Source of the DNA: JBAZOJ01 sp041648755
GTDB lineage: Bacteria; Planctomycetota; B143-G9
Assembly (NCBI GenBank): GCA_041648755.1
Contig: JBAZOJ010000100.1
Span: forward strand, 1 to 11,873
Direction of reading: 5' to 3'
Length of the DNA stretch: 11,873 nucleotides
The notes under the pieces were generated by a model, which worked only from the letters and a program-made list of their open reading frames with translations, was not told the DNA's origin and made no database searches. A program made the position numbers and the translations under genes. Shown piece by piece: positions 7,085 to 11,873 of the stretch; within the stretch, counting starts at the first letter, position 1, and each line of letters starts with the position of its first letter.

Positions 7085-8059
7085 CTACAGCCTCTTTCGC
7101 GGGTAGAAAACGAGCGCCAGCAAAAAGGCTCCGATCAGGCCGATAGCTGCGGAGTAGATGATCCACTTCATTGACACTTCGATGGCATAATAGTGCGAAT
7201 ATGAAAAGAACGGGGAGCAGGGCGCTATCATCCCGACTACCGCCCAGGCGGCTACAGGGGGCTTCTTGAATGCCCTGCCGCTCCATTTCCTGAAGTACAG
7301 CATTGCTGACAGGGAAAATACAGCGACCCCTATCGTCATTGCTCCTGCGACCCCCGCGAAGGGCAACAAGCCTGCCAGTAGCCCGGACAGCCCGCCCGTA
7401 ATGCAGCCAAAAAGCAGCATTCTGGTCGTCTTGTCGGGAACTCGTGCTTTCAGGTTCCAGTCTCGAAACGAGTGTGGCAGCCGGAATTTCGCTGAAATCC
7501 GGGAATAAGTGCTCGCCGGGAGGTGCATTTCCGGTGGGACTTGCGCTTCAGTGCTCTTTACTCCACCCATCGAGCCCAATCTGATAGGCATAGGCATCGG
7601 AGAGGCGGCGCCATCAAAATTCTTGTGTTTTGGCCTGGGTGTATCCTGGTCGGAAGGTTGTTTCGCCTGCGCCATCGGAGGGGCATACAACACTGGAGGC
7701 ACCACGTGAGTTTCGCGGCTCTTCAGGCTTTCCCCGACAGCCTCCAGTGCGATCGCCCAGCTTTCCACAACCCAGCGGGCGAGTTCGATGCTCAATTTCT
7801 CCTTTTGTGCCAGACTCGACAGGTAAGTGTCCATCGTTGTGTCGGTGGTTGCGTGCCTGGCGCAGTACGCAAGAATCCCGGACACATTGGATTCAAAAGC
7901 TGCGATTATGGCCTTTGCCTCCAGCGCCTCTGACGCCAGAGCGTCCTTCAGAAGGGGAATGCACTTCGCCCTGTTCTTGAAGATATCGGGGCCCTGGGTC
8001 TCGACAAACGTCGAGAGCCTTATCCTGAGCACGTCCAGGGCATTATCGGATGAAATCAT
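7085..8059 (-). CDS. Array paralogue D: helical domain, linker, four-TM membrane protein
   Basis: This 324-residue protein starts at ATG 8059 with AAAGAGGGG five bases upstream. The helical domain (about 11-109) keeps ArW-x4-W (LARWVVESWAIAL, W96 and W101) but is the most drifted copy: D29 of A is Asn, the usual AL-G ending reads ALE, and the IPxDL segment reads VSGIL. The linker has PPVLYAPP and SPMPMPIRLGSMGGVKSTE. Four membrane segments (about 214-320) carry FGCITGG, GLLAGL and PPVAAW (267-272). The loop between segments 3 and 4 (FFSYSHYYAIEV) differs from C and B, and the tail is PRKRL. It has its own array promoter and may head a D-C-B transcript. Function unknown. Confidence 0.9.
   Translation of the reverse strand: MISSDNALDVLRIRLSTFVETQGPDIFKNRAKCIPLLKDALASEALEAKAIIAAFESNVSGILAYCARHATTDTTMDTYLSSLAQKEKLSIELARWVVESWAIALEAVGESLKSRETHVVPPVLYAPPMAQAKQPSDQDTPRPKHKNFDGAASPMPMPIRLGSMGGVKSTEAQVPPEMHLPASTYSRISAKFRLPHSFRDWNLKARVPDKTTRMLLFGCITGGLSGLLAGLLPFAGVAGAMTIGVAVFSLSAMLYFRKWSGRAFKKPPVAAWAVVGMIAPCSPFFSYSHYYAIEVSMKWIIYSAAIGLIGAFLLALVFYPRKRL
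7559..7638. repeat. Linker-coding repeat, copy in gene D
   Basis: The third 80-bp copy, encoding HKNFDGAASPMPMPIRLGSM and GGV. The high identity to gene C at DNA level points to recent duplication or gene conversion between D and C. Confidence 0.8.
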
Positions 8060-8079
8060 GGCCGCCCCTCTTTATTGAA

Positions 8080-8108
8080 ATAATACCTCATATCCCGGCG
8101 TAAGTCAA
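8080..8108 (-). promoter_or_regulatory. Conserved array promoter upstream of D
   Basis: TTGACT (8108-8103) and TATTAT (8085-8080) are separated by exactly 17 bp on the minus strand: a near-consensus sigma-70-type promoter and the best of the three array copies. Transcription would start near 8073, leaving a leader of about 15 nt that is almost entirely the GAGGGG ribosome binding site. Confidence 0.75.
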
Positions 8109-8213
8109 GCGTTTAAGGGCTTTCTGGGCATTGTGTCGGCTCTTTTGGCTTTGAAGGGGCAAAGAACAGTGGACGAGTCTGTGCCGCACAGAGACCGTGC
8201 TGCTCGAAGCGGG

Positions 8214-9554
8214 CTACTTCCGCTTTTTCCAGAAGAGCACCCTGGTCAGGATCAACGAGCCAACTAAGCCGATTACCGCAGCAAGGGCGATCCTCTTGAT
8301 AACGAGGTCCAGACCATGCGCATCGAAATCCGAGGCAACGATGCAGAAGGCGGCCAGGGCCCCCAATGCTGTCCAAGCTACGATGGGTGGCTTGGAGATG
8401 ATCAGGTCGCGCCGTCTCTCGTAATATCTGACGGCGGAAACTGAGAAGACGGTCGCGCCAATCACTATCGAGGCGAAGTAGAAGTAACCGATGGGAGAAA
8501 AGAGCCCAGCCAGGAATCCGGTCAGAGCCCCGGTAAGAATGCCGAATTTCAGGACCTGCAGATCTTCATTTGCCGTGCGCGCCTTCACATCGCGGGCTGC
8601 CTCGTTGTACTGAGGGTGTCGGGAGGTCGAAGGGGTTCGGGTAGGAACATTCATCGGTCTGACGGCAGCCTGCATCTTCATCGAGCTGTCGCCGCCCGCC
8701 GACAAGGAAGGCTGTACACTCCCTGCGACCTGACCTGCGAGAGCCGCAGCCACCGGACGGGCAGTGTCCGGTTCGACAGGCCCGGCTGCGTTCTTTCCGA
8801 CCTTCGCCAGTGAGGCAATCAGGTCGCTGAACTCCGGAGAGAACTCGCCATGGCTGGCGAAAGGCGCCGTGGGGCTGTGCGGGTGACCATCATGTCCGGC
8901 AGAGACTTTGGCAGCCGGATAGTGAGTATCCGGGATAGCTTGTGGATCCGCGTACTTTACCCCGCCCTCGGAGACAAACCTTATTGGTCTGGAAAGAGGG
9001 GGAGGACCGATCTCTACCGGGGTATAAAAGGGCTTGTTCGATGGTTCTTCGGTTGGCTCCAGATGATGTGAACTCTGCGGGTCATGGGGTCGGGAGTGTT
9101 GTATTGATGGCCCGGTCGGGGCTGGTGTGACTGCGGTTACGGGTGCTTGATGGTGTGTGTCAGCGGGTTTCGTGACTCCGTGCGGCTTCGCATCGGCGAA
9201 AGGATTGGCACGGCCTTCGGTATGGCTGTGCCCGATAATTCCCAGCGCAATCGCCCAACTCTCGATCGCCCAGCGGGCCTGCGCGTCGCTGATCCGCTCC
9301 TTGCCCGCAAGCTTCAGGCGCAGCACATCCATCATGACTATTGCGGTGGCGCGGTTGGTGATGCTGATAAGATCCTGCGGTATTCCGGCATGCAGGGCCG
9401 CCAGGATCGTCTTTACCTCTGGCGCATGAGAGGGCAGATGCTCTGCAAGAAGAGACATGCACTTGTGCCGGTCGCCAAGAATGGCGTTACCGTGCGTCGC
9501 GACAAATTCCGCGAGCTTGGCCCGGATTTCATTTGTTGTGCTGGATGAATTCAT
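8214..9554 (-). CDS. Array paralogue E: helical domain, long linker, four-TM membrane protein
   Basis: Read from ATG 9554 this is 446 residues. The helical domain (about 10-108) is close to A (SITNRATAIVMMDVLRLKLA, then ARWAIESWAIALGIIG with W95 and W100), followed by TEGRANPF. The linker of about 225 residues is rich in Pro and His and contains PIRFVSEGGVK with QAIPDTHYP, matching B, C and D, plus HGEFSPEF, matching A. KARTANE leads into four membrane segments (about 334-442) with FGILTGA, GFLAGL, PPIVAW (389-394) and the tail WKKRK. The start is chosen for GAGG six bases upstream and because an ATG 11 codons earlier (9587) falls inside the promoter spacer. E is first in transcription order and may be the most complete copy, as it joins features of both subgroups. 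Function unknown. Confidence 0.9.
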   Translation of the reverse strand: MNSSSTTNEIRAKLAEFVATHGNAILGDRHKCMSLLAEHLPSHAPEVKTILAALHAGIPQDLISITNRATAIVMMDVLRLKLAGKERISDAQARWAIESWAIALGIIGHSHTEGRANPFADAKPHGVTKPADTHHQAPVTAVTPAPTGPSIQHSRPHDPQSSHHLEPTEEPSNKPFYTPVEIGPPPLSRPIRFVSEGGVKYADPQAIPDTHYPAAKVSAGHDGHPHSPTAPFASHGEFSPEFSDLIASLAKVGKNAAGPVEPDTARPVAAALAGQVAGSVQPSLSAGGDSSMKMQAAVRPMNVPTRTPSTSRHPQYNEAARDVKARTANEDLQVLKFGILTGALTGFLAGLFSPIGYFYFASIVIGATVFSVSAVRYYERRRDLIISKPPIVAWTALGALAAFCIVASDFDAHGLDLVIKRIALAAVIGLVGSLILTRVLFWKKRK

Positions 9555-9575
9555 TGCCCGCCTCGTTCTTGTTGA

Positions 9576-9603
9576 AGAATACCCCATGCCGGGCTCAAGT
9601 CAA
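9576..9603 (-). promoter_or_regulatory. Conserved array promoter upstream of E
   Basis: TTGACT (9603-9598) and TATTCT (9581-9576) are 16 bp apart on the minus strand. The flanking CGCTTGACTT and GGCATGGGGTAT are shared with the A promoter, and CGCTTGACTT plus GGTATT with D. The inferred transcript starts near 9569, just upstream of the GAGG ribosome binding site at 9564-9561. Confidence 0.68.
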
Positions 9604-9665
9604 GCGATTTTGGCGGACCGACGCACATGGCAGGCTCGGAGCAGGGAAGAAAACCCCGGAGTTCT

Positions 9666-9776
9666 AACATGGATGTTCAGGATACACAGGATAGCTGCCG
9701 CTGACCGGTTCCGATTCCCTGCGCAGAACAAAACCTGACCTGTTCTCCTATCCTCTTCATCCTGAATATCGATGTT
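9666..9776. repeat. 111-bp palindromic intergenic element
   Basis: The arm at 9666-9694 and the reverse complement of 9748-9776 match at 24 of 29 positions by eye, with a 53-bp centre. The arms contain the words TTCAGGAT and AGGATAG. It lies between the end of the phosphate transporter gene and the promoter of array gene E. The GGAT-repeat wording recalls AGGAT-rich palindromic elements scattered in many environmental bacterial genomes (memory only). Transcribed from either strand it could fold into a long imperfect hairpin. Confidence 0.65.
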
Positions 9777-9824
9777 AAAATCCCGCCAGTCCGGTTGCCC
9801 GGGCCATACCTTGTCCCGGCAGTA

Positions 9825-10925
9825 TCAGAATATCAGGCGCAGAACCCAGTAAGCCCCGAAGGCGACTACGGCCGAAGCCGGGAAGGTGAATATCCACGCC
9901 CAGAAGATCCTCCGTGCCATTCCCCAACGGACACTGCGCAGATTCTTCGTAGCCCCCACGCCCATAATCGAGCCGGAAATCACGTGGGTGGTCGATACCG
10001 GGATGCCGAAGTGCGCCGTGCCAGCCAGCACTATCGCGCTGCCGGTCTCGGCGCAGAAGCCCTCGAACGGATGCAGGTTGGTTATCCTGCGCGCCATTGT
10101 CCTGACTATGCGCCAGCCTCCCGCGGCAGTGCCAAGACCGATGGCCGTAGCGCAGGAGATTATCACCCACATCGGGGGGGCACATTCCTTCATCGATGTC
10201 AGGCCCAGTTGCCCGGCAGTGATATCCGGATTTGGCGATGCGGCAGCCGCAGCCACAAGCAGTATAGTGATAACGCCCATTACCTTCTGAGCGTCATTTG
10301 CGCCGTGAGTGAACGAGTAGAATGCAGCGGAAACAAGCTGCAGTTTCCGGTACCACCAGTTGGCGCGCGGCGCCTCGACCCGCCTGAAGGCAGCCTCATT
10401 GGCGATGGCTAGGATATAGGCCCCCATCAGTCCCAGCAGGGGGGCAATGAACATGAAGGCCATGGTCACCAGCACGCCCTTGGGCGCGTCATAGATGCCC
10501 GCAGGTCCATGCGTGTACCAGACAACAGATGAAGTTGAGAACTGCACGGCCAGAGCTGCGCCGACAAGGCCGCCGATCAATGCATGCGACGACGAGGTCG
10601 GAATTCCCCACCACCACGTCAGTAAATCCCATCCGATTGCGCCTATAAGCGCGGCAAGAACAAGCAGCACTCCGCCCGCAACGACAACATCGTGCGTAAC
10701 CACTCCGCTGCCGATGGCCTTTGCCACCGCCACGCCAAGCACCAGCGGTCCCAGCAGGTTGCACACCGCCGCCATAAGAACGGCCACCCCGGGGGACAGC
10801 ACGCGCGTCGCGACAACTGTCGCTATGGCGTTCGCCGCGTCGTGAAATCCGTTGACAAAGTCGAATGCCAGGGCGACGATGATCGCCACGATGAACACGG
10901 CGGGTAGATTGAGGACTTCTTCCAC
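9825..10925 (-). CDS. pit: PiT-family inorganic phosphate transporter
   Basis: This 366-residue polytopic membrane protein carries all four signatures of the PiT family (TC 2.A.20): GFHDAANAIAT (26-36), GIPTSSSHALIGG (107-119), SFTHGANDAQKVMG (204-217) and GIPVSTTHVISG (307-318). The two halves are the family's inverted repeats. It imports inorganic phosphate, usually as a metal-phosphate complex with protons or sodium. The length suits the short bacterial type and no key residue is missing. The start is GTG at 10925, ten bases after the stop of the DUF47 gene, with only a weak ribosome binding site, so translation is probably coupled to that gene. DUF47-pit is a common conserved pair. No convincing intrinsic terminator is seen after the stop; the palindromic element at 9666-9776 lies downstream. 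Confidence 0.97.
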   Translation of the reverse strand: MEEVLNLPAVFIVAIIVALAFDFVNGFHDAANAIATVVATRVLSPGVAVLMAAVCNLLGPLVLGVAVAKAIGSGVVTHDVVVAGGVLLVLAALIGAIGWDLLTWWWGIPTSSSHALIGGLVGAALAVQFSTSSVVWYTHGPAGIYDAPKGVLVTMAFMFIAPLLGLMGAYILAIANEAAFRRVEAPRANWWYRKLQLVSAAFYSFTHGANDAQKVMGVITILLVAAAAASPNPDITAGQLGLTSMKECAPPMWVIISCATAIGLGTAAGGWRIVRTMARRITNLHPFEGFCAETGSAIVLAGTAHFGIPVSTTHVISGSIMGVGATKNLRSVRWGMARRIFWAWIFTFPASAVVAFGAYWVLRLIF

Positions 10926-10935
10926 GACGCTTGGC

Positions 10936-11565
10936 TCAGGCGTTCTTGACTACGATGTTGGAGATAAGATGCGCGACATCTTCCGAAAAGTCCGTCGAAC
11001 GTTCGAGGAGGTCGATGATTTCCTTGAACTTCAGAATCTGCATCACGTCGCCTTTCTTGTATAGCGCGGCGATTGCTCGCTGCGCCAACTCGTCTGCGAC
11101 ATTTTCCAGCCGGTTGATTTCGACGCAGTGGCGGCTGATTTCCTTTGAATTCTTGATGTCCCGCAGCCCGGTGATGGCGCCTTTGGTCTCGATTGTCGCC
11201 CGAAGGATGACATCCGCGAGGCTCGCAATTTCCGGTGGAAAATCCTGCGCCTCGAACAGGTTCATTCTCGAAATCGCACCATTGATCGAGTCAACCACGT
11301 CATCGGCGGTCCGTGCGAGATTTGCGATATCGTCATGTTCCATCGGCGTGATGAACGACTTGTTCAACTGCACGATAATGCTGTGCACAACGGAATCGCC
11401 GTGGTGCTCGATTTCCTTCATCCGCAAGGCGTGCTCGTTCATCTTGCCGGGCGAATTGATGGCGACCTTCAGGAATTCGGCAGCCTCAATTTGCACGCTG
11501 GCATGCTCTTCGAGCAACATGAAGAACACCTTGTCCTGCGGAACCAACCACTCTTTCAGGCCCAT
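10936..11565 (-). CDS. DUF47 PhoU-like phosphate transport accessory protein
   Basis: This 209-residue all-helical cytoplasmic protein matches the DUF47 (PhoU-like, Pit accessory) family in length and motifs: FFMLLEEHA (14-22), MKEIEHHGD (49-57), LNKSFITPMEHDDI (67-80) and TADDVVD (86-92). The acidic E-x3-D-type clusters are those that bind metal in PhoU relatives. It is thought to regulate the partner PiT transporter, whose gene follows after 10 bp. The start at ATG 11565 is supported by GGGAG five bases upstream and by the typical MGLKEWLVPQ opening. A longer reading from TTG 11613 would start upstream of, and run through, a likely -10 box (TACAAT, 11608-11603), so I reject it. Confidence 0.96.
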   Translation of the reverse strand: MGLKEWLVPQDKVFFMLLEEHASVQIEAAEFLKVAINSPGKMNEHALRMKEIEHHGDSVVHSIIVQLNKSFITPMEHDDIANLARTADDVVDSINGAISRMNLFEAQDFPPEIASLADVILRATIETKGAITGLRDIKNSKEISRHCVEINRLENVADELAQRAIAALYKKGDVMQILKFKEIIDLLERSTDFSEDVAHLISNIVVKNA

Positions 11566-11602
11566 TTGCACTCCCGCGAAGCATGTAAAAAACCCTGACA
11601 CA

Positions 11603-11608
11603 ATTGTA
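11603..11608 (-). promoter_or_regulatory. Putative -10 box of the DUF47-pit operon
   Basis: TACAAT on the minus strand matches five of six -10 bases and lies 37 bp upstream of the DUF47 start codon. The best -35 candidate, TTGCTT, gives a short 15-bp spacer. No clear Pho-box-like direct repeat is seen nearby. Confidence 0.4.
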
Positions 11609-11633
11609 TGCAATTCCCTGCAAAAGCAAGTGG

Positions 11634-11663
11634 TTGCCTGTGCCGGAAACGCGGTACTATATA
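11634..11663 (+). promoter_or_regulatory. Possible promoter of the secreted protein at the right edge
   Basis: TTGCCT (11634-11639) precedes an AT-rich TACTATATA (11655-11663) that can be read as a -10 box with spacers of 15 to 18 bp. It lies just upstream of the GGAGGG ribosome binding site, so the leader would be very short. Confidence 0.35.
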
Positions 11664-11676
11664 GGCGGAGGGACTT

Positions 11677-11873
11677 ATGAGACGATCCCTGGTTGCTTTG
11701 GCGATTCTCTTTCTGCTGGTTGCTGTCCCTTTGGCCTCAGCCGAGAAGTTCACTGACGCCCCCGGCGAGTTGAAGGCAAAGGGCAACGACCTTCTGGCCG
11801 AGCTCATCTCCTTCGAGTACGACTTTCACGGCCCCAACTACGTCACTTTCTACATCCAGACCGGTGCGGTATT
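11677..11873 (+). CDS. Secreted protein of unknown function, 3' end outside window
   Basis: ATG at 11677 has GGAGGG (11667-11672) four bases upstream. The first 65 codons are open to the end of the window. The product begins with a textbook signal peptide: R2-R3, then a hydrophobic core LVALAILFLLVAVPL, then A-S-A with probable cleavage after residue 22. The mature start (EKFTDAPGELKAKGNDLLAE) looks helical and then changes to a beta-rich stretch (YVTFYIQTGAV). Too little is present to name a family. It is divergent from the DUF47-pit operon across about 110 bp, which does not by itself imply a shared role in phosphate metabolism. Confidence 0.82.
   Translation, partial: MRRSLVALAILFLLVAVPLASAEKFTDAPGELKAKGNDLLAELISFEYDFHGPNYVTFYIQTGAV

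Noticed and set aside
6795..7286. Minus-strand open frame bridging the end of D and the start of C, suggesting a D-C fusion or a missing gene
   Set aside because: It is in a different frame from both genes and reads their DNA out of frame. C has its own GTG with AAGGAG, and the 159-bp gap translates to nothing recognisable.
5205..9603. Recurrent CGCTTGACTT read as a mobile-element end or CRISPR-like repeat
   Set aside because: Copies are kilobases apart, each at a fixed distance before a start codon with a -10 box in register; a promoter explains them better.

Overview
The window is bacterial: Shine-Dalgarno sequences sit ahead of most genes, some starts are GTG, and several promoters look like sigma-70 type. 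I see no taxonomic marker such as rRNA, tRNA or a ribosomal protein. Moderately high GC, loose gene spacing and two palindromic intergenic elements fit an uncultured environmental Gram-negative, but the phylum is not decided by this sequence. There is no CRISPR array, transposase, integrase or phage gene.

Layout. Positions 1-602 carry no convincing gene but hold a 118-bp inverted-repeat element (220-337). Three plus-strand genes follow: a secreted beta-propeller-like protein of unknown function (603-1829), a membrane-anchored alpha/beta hydrolase (2027-2833), and a class I SAM-dependent methyltransferase 33 bp behind it (2867-3658). The last two look like an operon with its own promoter.

The centre (3720-9554, minus strand) is the notable part. 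It is a tandem array of five paralogous membrane proteins, here called E, D, C, B and A in transcription order. Four of them share an N-terminal helical domain of about 100 residues ending in W-x4-WA-x-AL. A Pro/His-rich linker follows, then a C-terminal four-helix membrane module with F-G-x2-T-G and P-P-[VI]-x-A-W motifs and, in most copies, a basic tail. B keeps only the linker and membrane module, and its ribosome binding site lies inside the last codons of C. E, D and A are each preceded by nearly the same promoter, CGCTTGACTT plus a TATTAT-like box 16-17 bp on. In E and A this puts the first in-frame ATG inside the promoter spacer, so the true starts are downstream. The array looks like one co-regulated family made by repeated duplication. 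I cannot name its function.

The right end holds a second palindromic element (9666-9776), then a minus-strand phosphate uptake operon: a DUF47 PhoU-like accessory protein (10936-11565) followed 10 bp later by a PiT-family phosphate transporter (9825-10925). Divergent from it, a secreted protein starts at 11677 and runs off the window.
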